From Candidatus Equimonas enterica (GTDB taxonomy: Bacteria; Bacteroidota; Bacteroidia; Bacteroidales; Bacteroidaceae), in contig JAGHRU010000135.1 of the NCBI GenBank assembly GCA_018066225.1, positions 1-21,571 on the forward strand: a DNA stretch of 21,571 bases. The letters run 5' to 3'. The stretch's first letter is position 1. Each line of letters begins with the position of its first letter. A model generated the notes under the pieces. That model saw nothing but the letters and a program-made list of their open reading frames with translations, had not been told where the DNA came from and made no database searches. This document shows positions 14,207 through 21,571 of this stretch, in pieces. Position numbers and translations under genes: made by a program.

Positions 14207-15584
14207 GCAACAGACACTCCGTGATGCGTTTTCGCTGCACGGCAAAGGACTGCACACAGGACTTGAACTTACTGTGACTTTCTTGCCTGCGCCTGTCAAT
14301 CATGGCTATAAGATACAGCGCATCGACCTTGAAGGCCAGCCTATTATACCTGCCATAGCCGACAATGTCATCGACACTTCGCGTGGCACGGTTGTCGCCC
14401 GAGGCGAAGCCCGATGCTCGACGATAGAGCATGGCATGGCGGCACTTTATGCGTTGGGTATAGACAACTGTCTCATACAGGTCGATGGCCCGGAATTTCC
14501 TATCCTTGACGGCTCTGCCATCCAGTATGTGGAGGCCATTCGCCGTGTCGGCATTGAGGAGCAAGATGCCCCCAAGGACTTCTATGTCATCAAGCGCAAG
14601 ATAGAGTTTAAGGATGAGGAGACAGGTTCTTCTATCCTTATACTGCCCGACGAACAATTCTCCATCACCTCGATGATTAGTTTTGAGTCGCAGTTCATCA
14701 ATTCGCAGTTTGCCACGCTCGATGCCATCGAGGACTTCTCCGAGGAGATTGCTTCTGCGCGTACCTTCGTCTTCGTGCGCGAGATACAGCCGTTGCTGCA
14801 AGCGGGATTGATCAAAGGTGGCGACCTCAGCAATGCCATCGTCATCTACGAGAAGCAACTGACGCAAGAAGCCTACGATGCCCTTGCTGATCAACTCGGC
14901 GTGGCACGCGGTGAAGCCACCAAGCTCGGCTACTTGCAGCAACGCCCGCTGGCGTGGCCCAATGAGCCGGCGCGTCACAAACTCCTTGACATCATTGGCG
15001 ATATGGCGCTTATCGGCAAGCCTATTCGTGGCCGCATCGTGGCTACACGTCCGGGGCACACCATCAACAACAAGTTTGCGCGTATGATGCGTCGTGAGAT
15101 TAAGAAATATGAGGCGCGAGCCCCTATCTACGACCCCGCTGCCAAGCCTTTGATGGATGTCAATCGCATCCGAGAGTTCTTGCCTCATCGCTATCCGATG
15201 GGGTTGGTCGATAAGGTGGTGGAAATAGGCCGCAACTATATCGTCGGCGTTAAGAACGTGACGACCAACGAGTCATACTTCCAAGGCCACTTCCCCGAAG
15301 AGCCTGTTATGCCCGGCGTGCTGCAAATAGAAGCGATGGCACAGACGGGAGGGCTCTTGGTGTTGAGCACCCTTGACGAGCCAGAGCGCTGGTCCACCTA
15401 TTTCCTTGGCATCGATGATGTGAAGTTCCGCCAGAAAGTGGTCCCAGGAGACACCCTCGTCTTCCGCGTAGAGTTGCTACACCCCATTCGCCACGGCATC
15501 TCCGATATGCGCGGCTATGCTTTCGTGGGTGAACAACTCGTCATGCAAGCCACTTTCACTGCCCAAATTGTAAAAAACAAATAG
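14199..15584 (+). CDS. lpxC/fabZ: Bifunctional UDP-3-O-acyl-GlcNAc deacetylase / 3-hydroxyacyl-ACP dehydratase (LpxC-FabZ fusion)
   Basis: With start MLKQQTLRDAF at 14199 the protein has 461 residues, the usual size of the Bacteroidota fusion. ATG at 14187 would add MTTT and cannot be excluded. The LpxC half (1-310) has zinc ligands H78 (TIEHGMAAL), H260 and D264 (ARHKLLDIIGD), and catalytic H287 (RPGHTINN). It deacetylates UDP-3-O-acyl-GlcNAc, the committed step of lipid A synthesis. The FabZ half (about 320-461) is a hot-dog-fold dehydratase with FLPHRYPMGLVDKV, catalytic H364 (GHFPEEPVMPGV) and E378 (QIEAMAQTGG). Both halves have complete active sites. Joining them ties fatty-acid elongation to lipid A demand for hydroxyacyl-ACP. 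Confidence 0.97.
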   Translation: MLKQQTLRDAFSLHGKGLHTGLELTVTFLPAPVNHGYKIQRIDLEGQPIIPAIADNVIDTSRGTVVARGEARCSTIEHGMAALYALGIDNCLIQVDGPEFPILDGSAIQYVEAIRRVGIEEQDAPKDFYVIKRKIEFKDEETGSSILILPDEQFSITSMISFESQFINSQFATLDAIEDFSEEIASARTFVFVREIQPLLQAGLIKGGDLSNAIVIYEKQLTQEAYDALADQLGVARGEATKLGYLQQRPLAWPNEPARHKLLDIIGDMALIGKPIRGRIVATRPGHTINNKFARMMRREIKKYEARAPIYDPAAKPLMDVNRIREFLPHRYPMGLVDKVVEIGRNYIVGVKNVTTNESYFQGHFPEEPVMPGVLQIEAMAQTGGLLVLSTLDEPERWSTYFLGIDDVKFRQKVVPGDTLVFRVELLHPIRHGISDMRGYAFVGEQLVMQATFTAQIVKNK

Positions 15585-15601
15585 CCCATTAAAGTAATAC
15601 T

Positions 15602-16369
15602 ATGATTAGTCCTTTGGCTTATGTTCATCCCGAAGCACAAATCGGGAAAGATTGCGAGATAGGTCCTTTTTGCTATATTGACAAAGATGTTGTCATCGGA
15701 GAGCGCAATACGCTTATGAATAGCGTGACACTGCTCTCGGGTACACGCATGGGCGATGACAACACAGTCTTTCCCGGAGCAGTAATAGGTGCTATACCGC
15801 AAGACCTGAAATTCAAAGGCGAATATACGACGGCCGAAATAGGCAGCCGCAACAAGATACGCGAGAATGTCACCATCAACCGTGGTACGGCTGCCAAGGG
15901 CAAGACCGTAGTCGGTAGTGACAATCTTCTGATGGAGGGCTGTCACGTGGCCCACGATGTCATTGTAGGCAATGGCTGCATTATAGGCAATACCACCAAA
16001 TTGGCCGGTGAGGTGGTCGTTGATGACTTTGCCATCTTGTCGGCCTGCGTCTTGGTCCATCAGTTCTGCCATGTTGGGAGTTACGTTATGGTGGGTGGCG
16101 GTTCGCGCACAGCGCAGGACATTCCTCCCTTCGTTATGGCGGCTCGTGAGCCTATCGCCTATTGTGGCCTCAATGTCGTGGGGTTGCGTCGCCGTCAATT
16201 TGCGCCCGAGACGATAGAGCATATCCACAACGCTTATCGCATCCTCTATCAGCATGGCAAGTTGCTGGCCGACAGACTGAAAGAAATAGAGCAAAACGTG
16301 CCGATGATACCCGAAGTGAAGTATATCTTGGACTTCGTATCGTCGTCACAACGTGGCTTTATCAACTAA
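15602..16369 (+). CDS. lpxA: UDP-N-acetylglucosamine O-acyltransferase LpxA
   Basis: The 255-residue protein performs the first acylation of lipid A synthesis, moving a 3-hydroxyacyl chain from ACP to UDP-GlcNAc. Hexapeptide repeats forming the left-handed beta-helix run from residue 8 to about 185. CHVAHDVIVGN (114-124) holds the catalytic H118, matching H125 of E. coli, and IPQDLKFKGE (65-74) is the family substrate loop. The C-terminal helical domain (190-255) is present. The gene follows lpxC-fabZ by 17 bases. Reaction order in the cell is LpxA, LpxC, LpxD, whereas gene order here is D, C, A. Confidence 0.97.
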   Translation: MISPLAYVHPEAQIGKDCEIGPFCYIDKDVVIGERNTLMNSVTLLSGTRMGDDNTVFPGAVIGAIPQDLKFKGEYTTAEIGSRNKIRENVTINRGTAAKGKTVVGSDNLLMEGCHVAHDVIVGNGCIIGNTTKLAGEVVVDDFAILSACVLVHQFCHVGSYVMVGGGSRTAQDIPPFVMAAREPIAYCGLNVVGLRRRQFAPETIEHIHNAYRILYQHGKLLADRLKEIEQNVPMIPEVKYILDFVSSSQRGFIN

Positions 16370-16396
16370 TGTGTTACCCCATATTACGATTTCCCT

Positions 16397-16960
16397 ATGA
16401 TATACCGCATCAAATTCATATATGAGGAATTGGACGGTTTCGCTCGTGAGATAAAAATCGATAGCGACGCTTCTTTCCTCGACCTGCACCGCCTCATCCT
16501 TCAAGCCTGCGATTACAGCGAAGATCAGATGACGTGTTTCTATGTCTGCGACGACCATTGGCGTCCCGTCCATCAGGTAACGCGTGAAGATTTCTCCACC
16601 AACAGTGACGACGAAGTCTATCTGATGAGCGACACTTACTTGGCAGACCTCATTGAAGGTGAGGGGCAGAAGATGGAATTTGTCTTCGATCCGTTTAGCG
16701 ACCGACGCTTTTCGCTGGAAGTCAAGGAGGAGATACCTGGCGAAAATCTTGCGGAAGGTGTAGTGAGCCGCCGCCGTGGCGACGCGCCGCAACAGATAGC
16801 CGATCTCGACCTCAGCGACGAGGCTTTGCTGCGCGGAGCGCAAGTGCCGCTTACGGCCAGCGATGAAGAGGAAGGCTACGACCCTTATGGCATCGGTGGC
16901 GATACCTTCAATAGCGACGAACTCGACGTAGAAGGTTACGAAGTAAGCGATAGTTTCTAA
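16397..16960 (+). CDS. Acidic pRiA4b ORF-3-like protein, function unknown
   Basis: The first 100 of 187 residues resemble the pRiA4b ORF-3 family (PF07929): YRIKFIYEELDGFAREIKI, then SFLDLHRLILQACDYSEDQMT, then a Tyr/Asp/Trp strand. The rest is strongly acidic and low in complexity, ending with runs of Asp/Glu, Gly and Tyr (DEEEGYDPYGIGG). There is no signal peptide or membrane segment, so the product should be cytoplasmic. The family also occurs in mobile-element contexts, but here it sits in a housekeeping operon, 27 bases after lpxA and 5 before miaA, with no transposon nearby. Function is unknown. The acidic tail could mimic nucleic acid or bind a basic partner, which is speculation. Confidence 0.75.
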   Translation: MIYRIKFIYEELDGFAREIKIDSDASFLDLHRLILQACDYSEDQMTCFYVCDDHWRPVHQVTREDFSTNSDDEVYLMSDTYLADLIEGEGQKMEFVFDPFSDRRFSLEVKEEIPGENLAEGVVSRRRGDAPQQIADLDLSDEALLRGAQVPLTASDEEEGYDPYGIGGDTFNSDELDVEGYEVSDSF

Positions 16961-16965
16961 TCTTT

Positions 16966-17862
16966 ATGCCTACTCTCCTTGTCATCCTCGGCCCAACAGC
17001 TGTCGGCAAGACGGCGTTGAGCATCGCTTTGGCAGAGCAGTATGGTTGTCCGATTATCAATGCCGATTCGCGGCAACTCTACGCAGACTTGCCCATAGGT
17101 ACCGCCGCGCCGACCCAGGAAGAGCAAGCACGTGTGAAGCATTACTTCGTAGGGTGTCTGCCCATTCAGGAGTATTATAGTGCTTCGCGCTATGAGCAGG
17201 AGGCCTTGATGCTCATGCGTCGTCTCTTTGCTACGCACGATGTGCTTATCCTCACGGGGGGTAGCATGATGTATATCAACGCCGTCTGTCACGGCATTGA
17301 CGACATCCCAACCATCGATGAGGCATTGCGGCAAGATATTCTTGGCCGATACGAGAAGCGAGGATTGGAGGCTATGCTTGGCGAACTCCGCTTGTTGGAT
17401 CCCGCCTATTATGATGTGGTGGATCATTGCAACCCCCGTCGTGTGCTTCATGCTTTGGAGATATGCTACCAGACTGGGCAGACCTACACGTCTTTGCGCC
17501 GTGGTGAGAAAAAGCAGCGAGACTTCCGCATCGTCAAGATAGGCTTGGAGCGTCCACGAGAGCAACTCTTCGAGCGCATCAACAGCCGCGTCACACAGAT
17601 GGTGGAGGCAGGATTTATAGACGAAGCACATCGTATGTTGCCCTATCGCTCGTGCAATGCGCTCAACACGGTGGGCTACAAGGAAATCTTCCGTTATCTT
17701 GACGGCGAGTGGCCTTTGCCTATGACTCTGGATAGAATGCGCAAGAACACGAGAGTTTATGCCAAGAAGCAAATGACATGGTTTAAGAAAGACAAAGACA
17801 TCCTTTGGTTTCACCCTGACGAGCAACAGCAAATCATTGACACCATAGCGCAAATGTTGTAA
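16966..17862 (+). CDS. miaA: tRNA dimethylallyltransferase MiaA
   Basis: The 298-residue enzyme transfers a dimethylallyl group to N6 of A37 in tRNAs reading UNN codons. Signatures are the P-loop GPTAVGKT (9-16), INADSRQLYADLPIGTA (31-47), the HYFVGCLPIQEYYSASRYEQEA substrate stretch, LTGGSMMYINAV, NPRRVLHALEI, and GYKEIFRYLDGEW in the tRNA-binding part. Length is normal, and the ATG at 16966 directly precedes the P-loop. It follows the acidic protein by only five bases, so the two are cotranscribed. A phylogenetically similar position near the lpx genes is familiar from Bacteroides. Confidence 0.96.
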   Translation: MPTLLVILGPTAVGKTALSIALAEQYGCPIINADSRQLYADLPIGTAAPTQEEQARVKHYFVGCLPIQEYYSASRYEQEALMLMRRLFATHDVLILTGGSMMYINAVCHGIDDIPTIDEALRQDILGRYEKRGLEAMLGELRLLDPAYYDVVDHCNPRRVLHALEICYQTGQTYTSLRRGEKKQRDFRIVKIGLERPREQLFERINSRVTQMVEAGFIDEAHRMLPYRSCNALNTVGYKEIFRYLDGEWPLPMTLDRMRKNTRVYAKKQMTWFKKDKDILWFHPDEQQQIIDTIAQML

Positions 17863-17895
17863 ACTATGGTGCCCCATTAAATAATACGAATACCT

Positions 17896-19194
17896 ATGAC
17901 ACGATTTATAGTAAGCCTACTCGGTGGCTTGACCCTCTGCTTTGCGCTCAACGCGCAAGGTCAAAGCGTAGATTTCGACCGCTATTTCACGGATGCTACG
18001 CTCCGCATAGATTATCAATTCATTGGCACGGCAAAGACGCAACAAATAGCCGTCAGCGAACTTCGCAAGAGCAATCACTGGTACGGACGCCGCTGCAATC
18101 TCGACACGCTGCTACTCGCTGGAAATGGCCAGATTACCATGCGCGACATCGCGACGCGGCAGACGCTCTATACTTACAGCTTTTCCACGTTGTTTCAAGA
18201 GTGGCAAAACACGGAAGAGGCTACGCGCTTGACCAAATCTTTCGAGAATGTCTTCTTGCTGCCTATGCCCCGAGAGGCTGTCGATGTAGAGGTGACGCTC
18301 TTCGATTCGCACCGTCGTGTAACAGCTATGCTGACGCATCGGGTCGATCCCGCTGATATTCTCATTCGTGCGCTGTCGGATGTGCCGCGCTATGAGGTGA
18401 AGGAGTTGCTTCGCTCTGGTGCTCCGTCTGAATGTATAGATGTGGCGATTATCGCCGAAGGCTATACGGCAGAGGAAATGCCCGCCTTCTATGCGAAAGC
18501 GCAGCAAACGTGTGATGAAATAATGCGCTACCAGCCTTTCGCTGACCATAAAGCCCAGTTCAATTTCTATGCTGTTGGTGCAGAGAGCGACGAGAGCGGC
18601 ATCAGTATTCCCGGGCAAGGGCTATGGAAGCAGACAGCCTTGGGCTCTAATTTCAACACCTTCTACTCCGATCGCTATCTCACCACCTTGCGCCTGACCA
18701 CGCTCCACAACGCGCTCTCTGGCGTGCCCTATGAGCATATCATCATTCTGGCCAATACGGACAATTACGGTGGCGGTGGCATCTACAATAGTTATGAAAT
18801 GACGGCCGCCAATCATCGTGCATTCAATCCTGTCGTGGTGCATGAATTTGGCCATTTTTTCGCGGGACTGGCCGATGAATATGCCTACGATGACCAATAC
18901 GAAGAGGCTTATTTTGCCAATGTCGAGCCGTGGGAGCCCAATATTACTACCCTTGCCGACTTCTCCGTGAAGTGGAACGATATGCTGGACAAGCCTTTAC
19001 GCCCGGGTGAGAAATGCCGTGAGCCGCAAGGTGACACCCCGGGCATCATAGAAGGAGCAGGCTATCAGTCGCGTGGGGTTTACCGTCCTTTCCACGACTG
19101 CCGTATGCGTACCAATGCGCATCCTACGTTTTGTGCGGTATGTTGTCGCGCCATAGAGCGCATCATCAACTATTATACCGTGCAGCAACACTAA
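17896..19194 (+). CDS. Secreted M64 (IgA-peptidase-like) metallopeptidase
   Basis: The 432-residue protein begins with a Sec signal peptide (likely cleaved after NAQG near residue 22). It has a beta-rich N-terminal domain (about 25-160) and a C-terminal peptidase domain. The zinc motif HEFGHFFAGLADEY (316-329) matches peptidase family M64, with H316, E317 and H320 and probably D327 as third ligand. IDVAIIAEGYT (181-191) and the Gly-rich NYGGGGIYN before it are other family features. Four cysteines in the last 60 residues may form disulfides. The family founder is a Clostridium IgA protease, but Bacteroidota members are widespread and their substrates mostly unknown, so IgA should not be assumed. 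It is 33 bases after miaA and 25 before ftsK. Confidence 0.9.
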   Translation: MTRFIVSLLGGLTLCFALNAQGQSVDFDRYFTDATLRIDYQFIGTAKTQQIAVSELRKSNHWYGRRCNLDTLLLAGNGQITMRDIATRQTLYTYSFSTLFQEWQNTEEATRLTKSFENVFLLPMPREAVDVEVTLFDSHRRVTAMLTHRVDPADILIRALSDVPRYEVKELLRSGAPSECIDVAIIAEGYTAEEMPAFYAKAQQTCDEIMRYQPFADHKAQFNFYAVGAESDESGISIPGQGLWKQTALGSNFNTFYSDRYLTTLRLTTLHNALSGVPYEHIIILANTDNYGGGGIYNSYEMTAANHRAFNPVVVHEFGHFFAGLADEYAYDDQYEEAYFANVEPWEPNITTLADFSVKWNDMLDKPLRPGEKCREPQGDTPGIIEGAGYQSRGVYRPFHDCRMRTNAHPTFCAVCCRAIERIINYYTVQQH

Positions 19195-19219
19195 CCTTCA
19201 ATAGACCTATAATATATAT

Positions 19220-21571
19220 ATGTCCAAAAAGACAGACCAACATAAAGTACAAAAGTCTGCGTCGAAGCGCAGCAAGAAGCGCAGCCAACAAAGCGCGACG
19301 GCGCAAATCGTTAAGAGCATCGAGTGGAAGGACTATCTCTCATGGGAGACCTTCAAAACCGTTGTCGGTGCGTTGCTGTTCATCATAGCCCTTTTCCTTA
19401 TTATCGCCATGGTGTCCAATGTGTTTACAGGGCAAATGGATCAAGCCAGCCTTGAGGCAGGGCAAATCACTCATCCAGCCAACTACGCTGGTCGTTGGGG
19501 GGCTGTTTTGGCCTTCTATTTCCAAGACAAACTTTTCGGCTTGTGCAGTATTTTTATTCCCATCTTCGTTGTTGTTGTAGCGCTGAAATGTGTTTCGAGG
19601 ATGAAGATACGCCTTTGGAAATGGTTTGTTTACCTCGCGCTCTTTATGGTGTGGGGCTCTGTCACGCTGAGTTATGCCAGTGCTGTGGGCTTGATACCCA
19701 CTGATTGGCTCGATGCCCATATAGCCTTTCGCCTCGGCGGTATGCATGGCGATGAGATATGCGCTCTGCTCATCGATAATGTGGGGGCACTCATCACGGC
19801 TGCCATCCTGGGGGCTGTGGCTTTGGCCTACCTGTTCTTTGCTTGCAACGACACGTATCAGAAATTGAAGTCCGGCAGCAAAAAGGCTGTGAAGTATGTG
19901 GGCGAACAGTTGCACGACGTAAATGACGAGGAGGAGATGGAGGAAGAGGATATCGAAGAAGAGGACGCTGTGTCGGAAGAAGGGGCATCGGTCATAGACC
20001 TTACGCCGTGTGAGGAAGAAGACGAGGTGCAGGAAGAAATTGACGAAACGGCAGAAACCGTGGAGGAAGAGCCCGCAGAAGTGATAGAGGAGCCCGAGTT
20101 TGAGGTGGAGGCTGCCAAGGGCGATAAGGACAATCCGAGCGGCGCACTTGCAGCAGAAGCCGAAGATGAGCCTACGGACATCAGCACCCAACCGCCTTTC
20201 GACCCTCGTGCTACACTCTCACGCTACAAATACCCTGTTCTCTCTCTCCTCGACCGTCGTCCCAGCAGCAATGCCATCGACATGGAGGAGCAAAAGGCGA
20301 ACAAAGACAACATCATCCGTGTGCTGCGCAGTTTCGGTGTGGAAATATCGGCCATCAAAGCTACGGTAGGTCCTACGGTGACGCTCTACGAGATAACACC
20401 TGCCGAAGGTGTGCGCATCTCCAAGATACGCAACCTGGAAGACGACATCGCGCTCTCGCTGGCTGCGCTGGGTATCCGCATCATCGCGCCTATCCCGGGC
20501 AAGGGAACTATCGGCATCGAAGTCCCCAACAAGAACCCGCAAGCCGTGCCGATGGAGAGCATACTCAACAGTAAGGTGTATCAGGAGACCAAATACGAAC
20601 TGCCGATAGCGCTGGGTAAGACCATCACCAACGACGTCTTTATGGTCGATTTGGCCAAGATGCCCCACTTGCTCGTTGCAGGTGCGACGGGTCAGGGTAA
20701 GTCGGTCGGCCTCAACGCGCTCATCACTTCGCTGCTCTACAAGAAGCATCCGTCGGAACTGAAACTTGTCATGGTAGATCCCAAGAAAGTGGAGTTCTCG
20801 ATGTACAACCCGCTACTCAAACACTTCCTGGCGCAGGTGCCCGATGGTGACGAGCCTGTCATCACCGACGTGCAGAAGGTGGTGCAGACGCTCAAGAGCC
20901 TCTGCTGTGAGATGGACCAGCGCTACGACCTGCTCAAGATGGCGCACTGCAAGAACATCAAGGAGTACAACGCCAAATTTTGTCAGCATCGCCTCAACCC
21001 GCAGCACGGTCATCGCTATTTGCCGTACATCGTGGTCATCATCGACGAGTTTGGTGATCTCATCATGACGGCAGGCAAAGAGGTAGAACTCCCCATCGCT
21101 CGCATCGCGCAGTTGGCGCGCGCCGTCGGCATCCACATGGTCATCGCGACGCAGAGTCCGCGTGCCACCATCATCACGGGTAAAATCAAGGCCAACTTCC
21201 CGGGACGCATCGCGTTTAGAGTGGCGCAGGGTGTGGAGAGTCAGACCATCCTGGACCGCCGTGGGGCCAACCAACTTATTGGTAAGGGCGATATGCTCTT
21301 CCTGCAAGGCTCGCAACTGGTGCGTGTGCAGTGTGCCTTTGTCGATACGCCCGAGGTGGAGCGCATCACCGAATATATCAGCAATCAGCAAGGCTATCCC
21401 GAGCCGTACATCCTGCCCGAAGTGCAGACGGAAGACGGTGACGGCAGTGGCAGCAGCGCAGATGATATTGGCCGTCTGGACACGAAGTTCCGCGAAGTTG
21501 CCCAGTTTGTGGTCTCTCGTCAGCAAGGCAGCACCAGCAGCATACAGCGTGCCTTTGAGATAGGCTACAAT
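19220..21571 (+). CDS. ftsK: DNA translocase FtsK/SpoIIIE, 3' end outside window
   Basis: ATG at 19220 (MSKKTDQHKV) opens a frame of 784 codons to the window edge. A basic N-terminus is followed by four hydrophobic segments (about 46-68, 108-124, 134-156, 187-207). A linker from about 235 to 325 is extremely rich in Glu and Asp. The motor comes next: Walker A GATGQGKS (488-495), Walker B VVIIDEFGDL (605-614), VPDGDEPVITD and the ATQSPRATIITG segment. The last visible residues (from DDIGRLDTKF) start the C-terminal winged-helix gamma domain, which reads polar DNA motifs in the family. FtsK anchors at the septum and pumps chromosome termini during division. It is probably the last or near-last gene of the operon. 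Only the end of gamma is missing. Confidence 0.97.
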   Translation, partial: MSKKTDQHKVQKSASKRSKKRSQQSATAQIVKSIEWKDYLSWETFKTVVGALLFIIALFLIIAMVSNVFTGQMDQASLEAGQITHPANYAGRWGAVLAFYFQDKLFGLCSIFIPIFVVVVALKCVSRMKIRLWKWFVYLALFMVWGSVTLSYASAVGLIPTDWLDAHIAFRLGGMHGDEICALLIDNVGALITAAILGAVALAYLFFACNDTYQKLKSGSKKAVKYVGEQLHDVNDEEEMEEEDIEEEDAVSEEGASVIDLTPCEEEDEVQEEIDETAETVEEEPAEVIEEPEFEVEAAKGDKDNPSGALAAEAEDEPTDISTQPPFDPRATLSRYKYPVLSLLDRRPSSNAIDMEEQKANKDNIIRVLRSFGVEISAIKATVGPTVTLYEITPAEGVRISKIRNLEDDIALSLAALGIRIIAPIPGKGTIGIEVPNKNPQAVPMESILNSKVYQETKYELPIALGKTITNDVFMVDLAKMPHLLVAGATGQGKSVGLNALITSLLYKKHPSELKLVMVDPKKVEFSMYNPLLKHFLAQVPDGDEPVITDVQKVVQTLKSLCCEMDQRYDLLKMAHCKNIKEYNAKFCQHRLNPQHGHRYLPYIVVIIDEFGDLIMTAGKEVELPIARIAQLARAVGIHMVIATQSPRATIITGKIKANFPGRIAFRVAQGVESQTILDRRGANQLIGKGDMLFLQGSQLVRVQCAFVDTPEVERITEYISNQQGYPEPYILPEVQTEDGDGSGSSADDIGRLDTKFREVAQFVVSRQQGSTSSIQRAFEIGYN

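Noticed and set aside
17471..17484. Repeat-like ACTGGGCAGACC within miaA
   Set aside because: It encodes the MiaA residues QTGQTY and has no neighbouring units at 22 bases.

Overview
The window reads as chromosomal DNA of a Bacteroidales bacterium, probably Prevotellaceae-like. The evidence is an lpxC-fabZ gene fusion inside an lpxD / lpxC-fabZ / lpxA cluster, a Wzi-family capsule protein, an M64 (IgA-peptidase-like) secreted protein, and a GGGtGRT protein paired with a NifU/IscU-like scaffold. Most intergenic regions also carry the Bacteroidota-type -7 promoter box TAnnTTTG, usually as TAACTTTG. Shine-Dalgarno sites are weak throughout. No rRNA, tRNA, insertion sequence, phage gene or CRISPR array was found.

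Left part (1-3812): a 3'-truncated lipoate-protein-ligase-like gene runs leftward. Opposite it a putative lipoprotein, a FucP-type sugar/H+ symporter and a conserved hypothetical gene run rightward. The 370-base divergent region between the first two is the most structured non-coding stretch. It holds a 23-base direct repeat pair, two small hairpins, a perfect 15-base palindrome, two promoters and a degenerate 22-base tandem repeat. A long, probably bidirectional hairpin terminator at 3759-3812 closes this block.

Middle part (3834-11751), all leftward: a two-gene unit (IscU-like scaffold, then GGGtGRT protein) has its own promoter. To its right lies a tightly packed six-gene operon, in transcription order: a TPR protein gene that appears frameshifted, rpe, a DHH-family nanoRNase/pAp phosphatase, a Wzi-like outer-membrane protein, a small lipoprotein and a polyprenyl-phosphate sugar transferase. 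The operon therefore joins housekeeping metabolism and RNA turnover to capsule/exopolysaccharide assembly.

Right part (12296-21571): after a 544-base gap carrying a second copy of the 22-base repeat family, a solitary ECF sigma factor gene runs leftward. From a clear promoter at 13078-13109, a long rightward operon follows: lpxD, lpxC-fabZ, lpxA, an acidic pRiA4b-ORF3-like protein, miaA, an M64 peptidase and ftsK, which is cut by the window edge. The first three genes make the early lipid A precursor and supply the fatty-acid dehydratase. MiaA modifies tRNA, and FtsK pumps chromosomal DNA at division.

Most genes are recognisable core or common accessory genes. The observations most worth following up are the 22-base repeat family at two unlinked intergenic sites, the structured leader of the lipoate-ligase-like gene, the one-base disruption of the TPR gene, and the uncharacterised IscU-like/GGGtGRT pair. 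I saw nothing that clearly amounts to a new defence or mobile system.
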